The notes beneath the pieces are model-generated. The model searched no databases, was not told the DNA's origin, and saw only the letters and a program-made list of their open reading frames with translations. Position numbers and translations under genes: made by a program. This document shows positions 51,270 to 63,318 of a stretch of DNA of 64,000 nucleotides, piece by piece; within the stretch, counting starts at the first letter, position 1, and each line of letters starts with the position of its first letter. Origin of the DNA: Daphnia pulex (Eukaryota > Arthropoda > Branchiopoda > Diplostraca > Daphniidae); contig NC_060026.1 in NCBI RefSeq assembly GCF_021134715.1, positions 4,526,001 to 4,590,000 on the forward strand, in the 5' to 3' direction.

Positions 51270-52120
51270 TGCATTTCGAATTTCTTCATGCGGTTCTCAG
51301 CGAGGTAGACAGCCGCCATTATTTAGTTGTATCGACAAGTTCAGCGGTTGGCTGGCCGTCACCTTATTCCCCGACAAAAACACAACCGCTCGACGCCTCA
51401 ACAACTCTTTCCGGTTATTTTTCATGGATACCAGGGCCGGTTCCCCAGTAAAGATTTACTCCGATGACAGCCCATTCGGAGCAGCCAACCTCCAATCTTA
51501 CCTACGACAATGGGGCGTGGCGTTCGGATCTTCCTCCCCCCACAATCACAAATGACAGCCCAATCGGAACAGCCAAACTTCAATCTTTCCTACGAGAATA
51601 GGGTGTGTCATTCGGATCTCCCCCCCCCCCCACAATCATAAATCCAGCGGCAGGGCGAAAACAGCTATAAAATTCATGGAAAAGCTGGCCATCGGCTCCA
51701 GATCCGGTGGCCAACCGGACCCGGACAAACTAGCAAAGGCCATTCTATTATTTGGAAACGCCCTACGTTTTATGGAGGTACCTTCCTGGCCCAGCAAGTG
51801 TTCAACAGTTCCATCCGAGAAAGCTTGCCCGCCCACCGATAATCCTTCGCCCCCGAGTGGCAGAGAGCTGCCGATGTTTTGGAACAACGAATGCATCGCG
51901 CATTAGCGCTAACAACAACCCGATGTTTCAGCTCATCATTTAGCCGCATTACCGCTGGGCGCTCACATGCTTGTGCAGCATCACATGACAGAGAGATGGG
52001 ACCGCTGTTGTCGTAGAAAATGGCGACAACAGAGAATACATTGTAAAAACTTCATCAGGACACTTTTACCGAAAATTGAAGAAATCTTTAAAAAATCCAA
52101 AACATTACCTTTTACATACC
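51270..52120 (+). mobile_element. Ty3/gypsy-type integrase remnant
   Basis: Across frameshifts the plus strand encodes CIDKFSGW, LFPDKNTTARRLNNSFRLFF and VKIYSDDSPFGAANLQSYLR, which resemble the integrase core around the catalytic Asp residues. Near 51955-52060 LPLGAHMLVQHHMTERWDR and the REYIVKTSSG stretch resemble the C-terminal GPY/F-like part. Stops, frameshifts and an internal duplication show it is dead. No LTRs were identified. Confidence 0.6.
51464..51641 (+). repeat. 88-bp tandem duplication inside the integrase remnant
   Basis: ATGACAGCCCATTCGGAGCA starts at 51464 and a diverged copy, ATGACAGCCCAATCGGAACA, at 51552. Both run to CACAATCA(C/T)AA, so the integrase segment is present twice in tandem. 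Confidence 0.85.
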
Positions 52121-53795
52121 TATTGGCTGCGCCGTCGTGATCTCAGAAATATTTTCTTTAAGTTTGTCAATATAAAATTGATGTCTGCCGGTTTACGAGA
52201 AGACTACGTAGGTATTTCATGATACACAAGTTTTTAAATAAACGATTTTTTTTTATATTTAAAATGTAGCAAATGGAGAAAGTCTTAATAGGTTGCTGAA
52301 AAACTCTCGATCGCAAGTTGCATTGATGCTTACAAACGGAAGAACATAAAATTCACCCCATTAATTTAAATAGAAAGCTACCCACTACAAATTGGGTAAA
52401 AAATGTTAAGGCAAAAGTATAGCGCAGGAAAAAAAACCTTTAAGAAGAAATTTTCCTGCTAAATAGTTTCGGGATTACACATACCGGACAATAGCCAATA
52501 GGGGGGTTTGCTACGAAATATCGAAGCAAGCATCTTCCTATCACTCAATTACCGAAGTATTGCATTTATTGTGATTATTGTGACTTCAAATTCAATTACT
52601 TCTAGCTTGAGTCAACACACTAAAAGCAAACACCCAATAAATGAAAACTCGGTGTTGAAGGATTATAGTTTTGCAACGGAACTAGTTTTACCACCTGTTC
52701 AACAAGTTTTCCATTCAATGCTAACCAAATCAATTGGAAACGAACAGTTTGAATTTCTTTTGAAATTTGAGCTAACAGTAGTACGTTAATTTATAAAACT
52801 TCAATATAATGTTTAAAATAAATGGTTTTTATTTCAAAAATGTTTGATGAAAAGATGAAATGAAATCCCATCTTAGACGAGGTGATATCAATCTCTTCGC
52901 ACAAAAAAATCAATTCCATTCACATTTGTTTCGATACCAGAAACAATACAAGCTTCGCTATCTCAATCACCAGACACTAATGCGACTACCGCAAAAATTG
53001 GGTTGCCAAAGGATAATTTAATCCTCTAACAACAAAAACGAATCCTTAAACTAATGGAAGATTCGAAACAAAAATTTTTTGATGAACGCCAGGATTGGCT
53101 TAAAAAACAAGAAGAAGCTGATTGTGGAAATAGGAATTTCAAAATTTGGAAGAGCAAAGAAAGGAATACGAACGCAAACGATCTGTCTTCCACCGCAACA
53201 TGGTTAATGGGGATCTTAAAAAAATAAAAAAAAATGAAAAAAGTTGAAAGAAATACTAGTTTTCAAGATCGTGACATCGAGCCGCGTAAAAGACGGCAGC
53301 GCTGGCATAAGAACTACTAGGGTGTTTCATTTTGAATTTTTTTTTGAAATGGCAATGCGGCATTTTAAATTGGGGTGCCCAGTACTAAATAATGATAACT
53401 ACAAAATTTCAGTTTTTTAAAGAAATATTTGACCCTGCAAGCCGTGAGAAAATAGCTAAATTTTCATTTTTCTTCCTATTTTCCCCTGCGCTCGAGATGT
53501 TGTACTTGAAATTTTTTAGCGGCCTTTCGTATTGAAGTTCTTAAATATACAAATATTATATGCTCAAAACCTTATATTGATCGAAGAAGTTTTAGAGGTC
53601 GCAGAAAAATTAAGAAATATGCAGCAACGTAAACCTCAGATTGACTCACCTAAGTTGTTAACTAGGAATTCCAGTAATTCCAGATTCCACAGGTTTGGAA
53701 GCAGAAGGCTTTGAGTTGGTTATCTGCGATAATTTCTAGGTAAACATGTTCTAACCCATAAAGAAATACTCATATTTTAACATTACGTTTTTTAG
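52121..53795. other. Coding-like fragments, possibly 5' part of the repeated-exon gene
   Basis: Pieces with protein-like composition include a Lys/Glu-rich stretch at about 53053-53230 (KQKFFDERQDWLKKQEEADC, frameshifted afterwards) and an open stretch 53532-53714 ending in a stop. These may be exons or remnants of the gene whose repeated exons begin at 53796. No confident gene model. Confidence 0.3.
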
Positions 53796-56700
53796 ATAAA
53801 GGAATTGATGGCAGTCGAGGAATTGAAGTCAAACTGAGACTGTGAATGCCAATCCAGATGAAGTGAGTGTTTAATCTACTCACAAAAAATCTTTCAAGAA
53901 AGTTAATAAATTTTCTTAAATTGTAGGTACGTTCAGAGAATCTCCATCATACATGTTGAAGTCAAACTGAAACTGTGAATGCCAATCCAGATGAAGTGAG
54001 AGTTTAATTTACTCGCAATGAATCTTTCAAGCCAAATACTATATTTCTCTTAAATTGCAGATACGCTGTTCAAAAAATCTCCATCCAACATTTTTGGGTC
54101 AAACTGAGGCTGTGAACGACAAACCAGCAGATGAAGTGAGTATTTAGTTTACTCTTAATAGATCATTCAGTCAAGTAAATAAATTCCTTGCAAGTTTTTG
54201 GTCCGTTCAGTTTATTTCTTAGCTTCATCAGCTCCATGCGGGGAAGTCTGCTACATGTCTGCTAGATCAGACGTGTTTACTGGACAGCTCCCAGTTTTCA
54301 AGTGAATACTAATTTATTTGTGGGTTCTCTGGCTTTTCCATTCATCAATTGTGAACTGTGAATAAGCTGTGCCTACGATAAAGTGAGTCAAAAGTTCATC
54401 AATACTGCGTCGAGTGTAAAGTAGCCAGAAATTCCCCCGCCCCCTCCCAGCAATGTAAAAAAAAGCGCAACAGCTCTGTTGTGTCCCCACTTCAGTCACA
54501 TGCTAAGCAATCTAGAGAAGACGGGGACGATTTTGCATTTAGTTTCAACGCAGCCTTCGACTGCGACCTCGAGTAGTTTCTAGCGCAAGACAGAGACTCA
54601 ATTATAGCCAAATTCAAAAACCACTTTTCTAACACGAAAGAGCAACTCGAAGCAACTCGCAACGATAGCCACCGCCTAACAGTCGATTTTACTGCGCTCC
54701 ATGCCAAACTCAACACGGTAAAGTTAGCTCTGGCCGATAAAGACGTCCAATTGTTCGAAATGTCGCGCTCGAACCAATCGAACAATTCGGCCACAATCAA
54801 ACAAACGGCTAAATCACCCGCCCTGATACCCAACGCCACTCTAGCTAAGACCGATGCGCCTGCTGGCCTACCCTCCTCTGGCCCACGCAAGTGGCTAGCT
54901 AAGCCAAGGATCGTCGATACGAAGCCAACATTAATTGCATGGCTAAACAAGGGATTGTCTAAAACCGAAGCCTCACTAGATAAGATTGACTCCCTCATGA
55001 ACCTTTATCCTGATGGCCAACAGTCCAACAATTCAAGAAGGGCAAAGACAGAGTCACTCTTATTTTCAAAGACATAGCGGCTAGGGACCAAGCGAGAACC
55101 TTTTTCAGCCAAAATAGCCAACATTTCCTTTTCAAATCAGTCTCCGTCTCCCAAAAATCCTGTCCGGCGATCGCTCGCCTGAACGGACTAAGCGATATTC
55201 AGACAATAAAAGGTACAGACAGCCAAAGCGAAAAGCGTCTGCGGAGCACCGCGATTATGGAAAAGCTACAAAAAGAAAATCCCGCCCTTCAAGAAAATTT
55301 AGTGTCAGTGAGAATTCTATCAATCCAGCCAACTACCTCCTCGTTTTATGTAAGACTGGGCCTGTCCTCGAAGGATAGTTGCGATCAACTCGTTGAGAGA
55401 GGCCGCGTTACCGTCGATAGTCGAACACACGCAGTAGCCATGGCTTACCCGTCAAAAGAAATACGACGTTGCCTCCGCTTGCCAAAATTGTGGACATCTT
55501 GCACGTTTTTGAAATTCAGCGGTAAAAACTTGCGGTAAATGTGCTGGCCCCCACTCCACCAGCTCCTGTACGATGGCACCAAAAGATTTCAAATGCGCAA
55601 ACTGCTCCAAAAATCACTGTGCAGGATCCAGGGTCTGCCCCGTGAATGCAAAAGCTATTAGTCATTATCTTAACTATATCTCATCATGACAGCCTGCACC
55701 AGAATTCAACCGGCAGAAATTAGGTGCTTACAAATAAATATGCGGCACGCCCGAGCGGTGGCGCTCCATCTGTCCCAACTGTTAATCGATATGGATATCG
55801 ACATCGTGTTTATTCAAGAACCGTACAAGTCTCAGATCCCGACGTATATTTAAAATGTGTTCCAGACCTCTTCGTACAGCTTCACTCCCTTTCTCATGAT
55901 CACGCATTTGGAGTGGCCATACTGGCGAAGCGCTCCCTAAATCCCTCTCTTCTCCCACTTGCAATAAACAACTGTGGTGCGGGTGCCAAAATTTCAGTTC
56001 ATGGAAAGCCTCTCGTCCTCTTCTCGGTATATTGTCGGCCATCTATAAACGATCTCCAATCCTTTCTTCTCGATCTCTCTAGATCACTCACGCCTACAAT
56101 CGCTAGTCAATCAATCCTGTGCTTTGACGCAAATGCCAAAAACCCGCTCTGGAACAGCAAGCTCCTAGACAGTAAGGGCATTATCTTCGAAGATTTCTGC
56201 AGATCGTTAAGCCTTGATGTCACTAACGTCCCACTATGCAATCTAAACCACCACCCGCCTAATTCGTCATTTCCTGACATAACCGTCGCTGGAGTCCTGG
56301 TGAATATATCCAAATGGAACTTCCCGGATATCCCCTCCCTCTCCGACCACCCGTTCATTTCCTTTTCGGTCAATGTAAACAGAGAAAGCAGCTCGGCTCA
56401 AAAGCAGCACAACCCTAGGGCTATCCCGCTTTTGTCGGTATGCTATACAGAAATATTTCTTACGTCACTCGAAAAGGAACTTACGAACCTTCCCGCCTTA
56501 AATCTTACTACAACTAATATTTCTCCTGCATCTATAGACTGTTTCACTTCCTGTTTAGCTAATCTGCTTCAAACCTGTGCGGTGAAAAGTCGTTTACCAT
56601 ACCACCCATCGATGGGAAAGGCAAAAATGCCTTGGTGGAGTAAAGAACTCTGGGCTCTTCGCCACCAACTGCGACGATCCTACCAAGCCAAATGCTCCTT

Positions 56701-59650
56701 TCCGTCGGACGAGTATATCAAGTCATATAGTGCTCTCAAATCTAGGTATCAGCAACAGGTCCGACAGAGTAAAATCCAAAGCTGGAGAAATTTCTGCTCT
56801 AGTGACCTCAATAGCGACCTTTTTGGCTCGCTGAAGAAAATTACAAGTGCCTCCTCAAACCAATGCCCTTCTCCGCTTATCAAAACCAACGGAAAGACTC
56901 ATCCTGACTCAGACCAAATGCTGGCAGCTTTCAGCAGTTCTTTCTTCCCTAAAGAAGCACTTTCTTCCCCACTGCACCTATTATTTAAGGAAAAGGTCCG
57001 AAAGAAAATTAACAAGCCTCTGAAATCATTTATGACCATTACTAATGTCGAGGTGATAACTGCCCTAACCACCCTAAAATCCAACCAATCGCCAGGCATC
57101 GACAGCTGCCCGGCAGAATGGCTAAAATGTTGCACGAGTCTAATATCCCAGCACGTCACTGCACTTTTCAACGCATGCCTTGCTTCTTCATATTTTCCAG
57201 CTGAATGGCAAATTTCCCGGGTAATCATTCTGCGGAAACCTAATAAGCCACACTTTGACGATCCAAGCTCCTACCAACCCATCAGCATCATATGCTCAAA
57301 ATCGAAAGTCTTTGAGCGCATCCTCCACTCTCGTTTAAAATCACTCTCTGAGTCCGCCCCCAAAACCTGGTTTAACGACAGCCAACACGGTTTTCGAGTC
57401 GGTCGATCGACTGAGTCAGCCGGATCGACACTTGTCCAACTTATTGAAGGCAATCTTAAGAAGAAGCTAACCACTTGCTGCGCGTTCCTCGACATCAAAA
57501 GCGCGTTCAGCACCGCTTGGCAGCCCACGATCTTAAATGGGTTACTAAAAAAGGTTGCCCTCTCTACCTTATCAAAATTATTAGCAGTTTCCTACATTCA
57601 CGCAAAGCTGAGCTCTCATGCGCGGACGCCACCCTATTAGCTACAGTCGACCTAGGCTGCCCACAAGGCAGTATATACTGTCGCCATTTCTCTGGAACGT
57701 CCTGGTAGATAGCCTGCTTGACGCGCATTTCCCTTTCGCCTATAAAGTCATAGCCTATACTGACGATCTGGTTCTCTGTACATGGCATTATGACCCGGAG
57801 ATAGCTCGTAGGAACCTGCAGGCTTCGATAAACCTCGCCGTTTCGTGGGGAGCAGAGGCTAAGCTTACGTTCAATGCGGCTAAAACTGTGTATATGTTTT
57901 TCTCTCGTAGACGACGGAATCAATTAGACCCCCCTCGAATCCATGTAAACAAGACACCAATTAACCCCTTCAGTAGCTGCACTTACCTCGGGTTCTCACC
58001 ATCGACACAAAGTTGAACTGGCGTGAGCATGTAACGAAGAAATGCACCAGCATCAAGCGTCTACTTTTTATTGTAAACAAATGCTGTCAGCTCACATGGG
58101 GCATTTCTTGAGAGAAACTAATCACAATTTATATATCCATATTCCTCTCCAAGTTATTGTATGGCTGTATCGTCTGGGGTGGTGCATCGAGACATAATTG
58201 GTGCATCAAACGGGTCATGGACGTTCAGGCCCCGGCGTTCAGGCCCTGTCAGCCCTCATTCTGGCCAACATTTTACCGCTCGACTATTCTGTCAAGGAAC
58301 GGATCGGCCGGAAAGTATTGATGCAAGACGACTCCCCGATAGCCCTCTCATCCTCGGCTGTAGTAAACAACATAGTCTCATCAATCCGTAATTTAACACA
58401 TCCACAAAATTGCAACTACACCGATTTCTGTCGCAGCGCGCTATGGGACAAGCTAAAGCTGGACTGGAACAATGAGTGGGTAACATCATCAATTGCCCGA
58501 TAGCCAGATTATTCTTTCCCACCGTTACACACTCAGCGATGCTGGCCAAACGACGACTGACAGCAGCCACTGTCCAAATTCTAAGGGGCCACTCAATATT
58601 AAATGGCTACCTGGCCAAAATAGACAAACGGGGGTCAACGCTTTGCGAGTGCCAAATGGAGGATGAAACTGTACCCCATTTTCTATTCCACTGCAGCCTC
58701 CATCACACATCTAGATAAACCTTCAAAAACAAACCTTGTCATTATGCGCCGCTTGGCCACCTGCATTCCACAAAACAAAATCCTCTGGGATGAAATGGTC
58801 AACTTCATAACCGTCTCCCAACGTTTCCGTATCCAATAAGCTGATGAACCCTACACGCCAATTACGGAAATGAGCCGGGCGACTCCGACCAGAGTAAGGC
58901 CGTTCTTAAATGACCAACCAGACTCGTGGACGAGGAGCCAGTCCGGACTCATGCCGCCTGGCCAGGGTACCTTCAGTTATTATGACCAGACTCTACCAAA
59001 GGTGGAGGTCACGTCATTTCTCGTCCCTTGGACTAAAGAGATTGGACACATAGCTAAAGTCGGGCAAGTCGGGCGGCTCTGACCGAAGTTGGGCCATCCC
59101 AAAAGATGGCCCGATTTGAAGACGAAGAGCCAATCGATACCGCGCCTACGCACATTAGACCATGCTTCACTTTTCTTTTTGCCTCCCCTTCTTCCTACCT
59201 CCTTTCCGGTTTGAAGGAACGATGTTGTGTTGCTGTTATTTTATTATATAACTTAACGCTTTGTACGAATTGTTAAACATTCCTATTGTAATACACAGGC
59301 AACACTCATTATACGAGTACGCCTTTATACATAAAAATAAAAATAAAATATCAGCTCCACATTTTGGTCAATCTGTTGCTAGAGCCAATCCAAACGAAGT
59401 GAGTTGGCCTGTTCTAATTAATAACACCTTTTTAGGAAGTTACTAAATTCCTTATACATGACAGGTTCCTTCAGAGAATCAACAAGCTTTATCTACTTCT
59501 CGTTTTGGTCAATCTGCTGCCGGAGAAAATCTACAATCTTCATCAGCTTCGAGTTTGTTGGTAGAATTTGATGTCACAGTGGAGGAGATTTTGTCCATTC
59601 CAACTGTTGATATGGGAAATGTCTCCTTCGTACACAAAGCCCCTTTTTAA
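53796..59650 (+). pseudogene. Gene with tandemly repeated exons, split by a LINE
   Basis: Five related exons are seen: 53796-53862, 53927-53995, 54061-54135, a fourth split by the LINE (54195-54236 and 59360-59398), and a terminal exon 59465-59650 ending TAA. Copies 1-4 end in the same phase at ...GAA|GTGAG, and copies 2, 3 and 5 start after a clear AG acceptor. The DNA period is 133-140 bp. Encoded units are like GQTEAVNDKPADE and FGQSVARANPNE; the last exon continues into an acidic tail (LVEFDVTVEEILSIPTVDMG). If the LINE and one target-site copy are left out, the fourth exon is exactly 81 nt and open. Copies 1 and 2 share a TGA at the same place. The family is unknown; FG-type repeats hint at low-complexity binding, but this is speculative. 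Confidence 0.6.
54237..59349 (+). mobile_element. 5.1-kb non-LTR retrotransposon (I/R1-like), degenerate
   Basis: It is flanked by a 10-bp direct repeat, ATCAGCTCCA (54227-54236 and 59350-59359), and ends in a short AAAAT-type tail (59331-59349). ORF1 (about 54500-55689) has a helical N-terminal half and CCHC-type zinc knuckles near its end (CQNCGH; CGKCAGPHSTSSC; CANCSKNHCAGSRVC). ORF2 (about 55690-58715) has an AP-endonuclease (CFDANAKNPLWNS, LSDHPFISF), then reverse transcriptase (SNQSPGIDSCPAEWL, QHGFRVGRSTES, FLDIKSAFSTAW, CPQGSI and catalytic YTDD at about 57757-57768). Degenerate sequence follows to a C-terminal Cys/His segment (CECQMEDETVPHFLFHC). Several frameshifts and stops interrupt both ORFs. 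Confidence 0.88.
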
Positions 59651-59970
59651 TTTTTTTACGATTGGTCCAAATAGCATCTATGTTTGCTTCTACCGGTGAC
59701 TTTGTTTGCCCATCTTGAGTCCATCCAGCTTATTTGAATATGGTTTTACTTGTCCCTTGACTTTAATCTTTATATTATGCCTATTCAAATATGAAGTTTT
59801 TTCATCGTTACATTGTAAAAAGTTAGTACGTCTCAAGTCTGAATTTAATACATTTGAATTTCTCCTCTATATTTTGTTGTATACTTCTTAAGATTGGTAA
59901 AGAAGAGAACAAGCGTGTGAAGGGGTATATATGCAGTATTCTAAATAGATAAAACGGCTACTTCCGATAG

Positions 59971-60030
59971 TAGTGCTCGCAACGTACGGCCATAAAAGGC
60001 CATATAGTGGTGCTCGCAACGTACGGCCAA
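59971..60030 (+). repeat. Direct repeat GTGCTCGCAACGTACGGCC
   Basis: Two exact copies of this 19-mer lie about 40 bp apart (from about 59972 and 60012), each preceded by TAGT(A/G). They may be part of a retrotransposon LTR or leader. Confidence 0.8.
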
Positions 60031-60569
60031 ATAGGAATTCTACTATGACAGTTATTAGTTGTGTCCCCTTCTTTCTCAGAAGGGTTCCTCAATTAATAAG
60101 TCTTCCGCTTCGCTTATACGCTTTCCATTTCGCATCTTATCAGTAGCACTAAGTAAGTAGCACTCATTTGTTAGAGAGGGCACAAACATACCGTCAACAT
60201 CGACCTAAACAAGAATTGTTTTCGGAAGCCGTTGAAAATCATCGTGGCTCACATGCAAACACTAGTGGCCCTACAGAAACCCAGAACTTACCGAGTTTTT
60301 CTAAGAAAATTCGTCAATTCTCTAGTCCCAGTCCTTTGAATTGAAGCTCTTAACAAAAAGCCAGTTAGCCAGGCTCGTATGCCGATTTTCTCGTCTGCAT
60401 CTTCCTCTACAAACTCTTAGCTGATCTGCGTCGTAACTTGGCACGACAAAGTGAGATGAGTTAGATCTCAACACCTTTTGGAAGAGCCTGCTGAAAGAGA
60501 TTGAAATTCTCGAAGATAGTGAAAGCTCAATCTCTCACTCATCTGCTTTAAAACCCTCCAAGAAACTCA

Positions 60570-61040
60570 ACGTCAATAACATGTAAAAGAAAAATCTTTT
60601 GTCCCTTCTGCATTGGAGAACTTTGGCCCACTGACGGCGATACAGCAAAAAATGTGGAGGAGCGGTACGAAATTGCTAAGGTAAAAAAGCTCTGTTTCAA
60701 TTGTTTAAGAAAAATTCACCAAGCTTCAGCGGTTTCGCCATCCAAGTTTAGCTGTCGCGAGTAACCGAGCTCACCACACCAGTATTCACGAAGCTAACCC
60801 AACCCGATTTACAGGTGGTACCATCTTGTCTCCTCCAATGCATGTAATGTTATCGGATACAGACGTTCTCGAAAAAAAAACTCTTTCATATTGTTAGAAA
60901 CAGCAATTGCCATTGTACAATCGCAGTTTGTCAAGCTTGTAGGAAAAATTTTAGCGTACATAGGAGCTCGGCGCACCTTCGTCACCTTAAAGCTTGCCAA
61001 AATGATGAATCATCCAGCTCTCAGACAAGAGAGTCTCACC
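60570..61040 (+). mobile_element. BEL/Pao-type gag-protease remnant
   Basis: Across frameshifts the plus strand encodes CPFCIGELWPTD, EERYEIAKVKKLCFNCLRK and HQASA..PSKFSC, a double zinc-knuckle arrangement typical of BEL/Pao gag. HHTSIHEANPTRFTGG and, near 60900-61010, ETAIAIVQSQFVK...GARRTFVTLKLA follow. The last piece matches the start of the family's protease region, where the catalytic D(S/T)G segment is damaged. Only a fragment remains. Confidence 0.6.
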
Positions 61041-63090
61041 TATTTTCGGTTTTAGTTCGTGTCGTGGAGTTGCCGAACACTGCGACGTTGTGCAGAGGCC
61101 TATTGGAAGATGGTCGGCGATCGGGTCATTCATGGATCGGGTCCAATGGTAGTTGACTTTGGAACGGAACGAAACGGGCCACCAAAGATGCCAGTAGTGA
61201 ATCAACCGACCCCGGCCAGGCTCGAAGAGCCCAATCTGGTCGATGAAGTTGACGAAGAGGAGTTTACTGAAGTTGCCCTCAAAGACGAAGTGGCGAGACG
61301 GGATGCTGCGCAAAAGGCTTAGTTACCGAGACCGGCCGCCCAGACAAAAGGAACAGTGAACCGTGCCAGCATGAAATTTTCGACGGATTGATCAGCCGAA
61401 AGTCCCACCAAATAATGGCAGAAAATACTGATGCAAATCGATGGTAACGAGAAATCGTCAGACGGCAGATTTGGGCAATGTTCCCGAATTTTTGCTTAAA
61501 ATAGGCCGTCGAAAGGACACATTGTGCGGCGGAACATCCATCACTTTTATATACAGGGAAGGCCACCCTTTTATCAAAATGATAGAATTGGGACTTAAAG
61601 GGATAATTTCGATGACTATCGAAATTACACAGTTGGATCCCAAGATCATTTCGGAGCGGATGGTGGCTAAAGACATTGAAAGTAGCCGGTAAAATTGAGA
61701 ACAGAAGACGGAATAAATTTTGGTGGAAGGCATCTGGAGATGGAAGATGACCGGAATAACGGAGCGTAGAAGAAGAAGTGGATCCGGGACTTAAACAAAA
61801 TTCGGAGCATTCGGACTTAGAAGAATTGTACTGCCAGATGAAAAACCCAGAGGCTACTACCTAAGAGGAGAAGCCGTGAAGACAAGAATAGAGGCGAGAC
61901 TCGCGCCTCCTATAGTCCACATTAATTCAATTTTATATGTGTCAACTATGATTTAATAGTACGGGGTTGCTTTTTCTTTTTCCAATTACTAGGCAACGCA
62001 GCAGCCGATGTCACAGCATGAAAGAGGAGAAGTGCGCGAAGTCTCTCCCCCTCTAACGAATGGATTTTTTCACCCTAGCCGACACCTTTTGCGCACTTTT
62101 TCTTGGCTGGCAGCTTACGCGTCTTATTATGTGCCAGGTCGATTGACTAGTAAGACAGAGTAGTAGAAATATACTGAGATCAATTCGGAACATATCTAAC
62201 TTGACCTCGTCACAAATGCAACTATAGTCGCTATCAAAATTCGACGAATCTTCTATTCCCGTAGGACTTAACCACACGTGATAACGCCCAATAAAGCGAA
62301 TCTCCTTCCCTTCAATCCGACCGTCAAAACCGTTTGGTGTTCTGCCTGAATATCAACGGCCTGTACCCAATCTTCGTCTCTACCATCCTTCCAGGAGATT
62401 CCGTACAACGCTTCGCGTAGAACTACTCGATTCACTTCTTCACAAACTTTAAAATCAATACGTAAAACGGTTTTACACCCGTGCTAATATAGCACGAGCG
62501 AGTTTCCTAGACTCGCAAATTTTCTCGCTTGCAGGATTGAAGTGACTGAAGGGATTCCAACAGTTAGTGATTGAGTTAGGGAGGGCTTCTCCCAAGTGGT
62601 ATTCAAAATTCCTTGTGAAGGAAGATTTGAATAAAAATTCAACTCACTACACCCCAGCTTAGTGTATGAACACATGCAATAGAAGTCTTATCGTATAAGA
62701 CAGTCTATCAAAAATTACAGAAATTTAATTTTAAGTTAGTAGTTTTGGGCTACTTCTCCAAGAGTAAGTTAATTCAATCCTGCAACAGCTCCCCCAAAGG
62801 GATTAAGAGTTCACTGTCTAACGCAGATGTTTACGAGATAAGAGTTTACCGTGATAAAGGATAACTGACAGTGACCTGACGGGACATCACACAGACAAGT
62901 ACATACATGGAATGTAATAGTTTGTAGACAAGAAATAAGACAAGACTTACGCGTAGCACGAGTTTCAATGGAATGAACGCTTCAAAAAAAAAATTATACC
63001 TGTGCAGGGTGGCAAGAAAGACGGGTTGAAATCATCTTCTAAAACATCAATAGGTAAATTAAAAAAAACAATTTGATAGAAAGAGAATTA
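61041..63090. other. Repeat-derived sequence, no supported gene
   Basis: Two plus-strand ORFs (61059-61322, 61441-61692) have protein-like composition (acidic VDEVDEEEFTEVALKDEVAR; GGTSITFIYREGHPFIKMIE). They are separated by a frame break and look like pieces of one degraded retroelement ORF. The minus strand at 62.05-62.45 kb reads partly like a retroelement C-terminus. No LTRs were identified. Confidence 0.35.
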
Positions 63091-63099
63091 TCAAAATGC

Positions 63100-63318
63100 T
63101 GTCTGGTAGAAGAGGACCAATCCAGTTTGGTAGGTATTTTCTCTCCTTAACGTTGTAAGAACGACGTTGTAAGAATAGAATGTAAAAATTTCTTTAGCAT
63201 TGCCAGTCCTCTTTGGTGGACAGGGTTCCGTAGTGGCAGTCTCACTAAGAACTGTTTCGGGAGTGGGATTGATCATGCTGTAAGTTTTGGTTTCTCGATT
63301 CAGTTTAGGAATCCCCAT
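63100..63318 (-). other. Possible exon or small ORF
   Basis: The minus-strand ORF starts MGIPKLNRETKTYSMINPTP and is Thr/Pro-rich. It shows no domain, and splice boundaries are not convincing. The remaining DNA to 64000 shows no gene. Confidence 0.2.

Noticed and set aside
54492..54998. 168-codon minus-strand ORF
   Set aside because: Antisense shadow of LINE ORF1; the plus strand has the helical region and downstream zinc knuckles.
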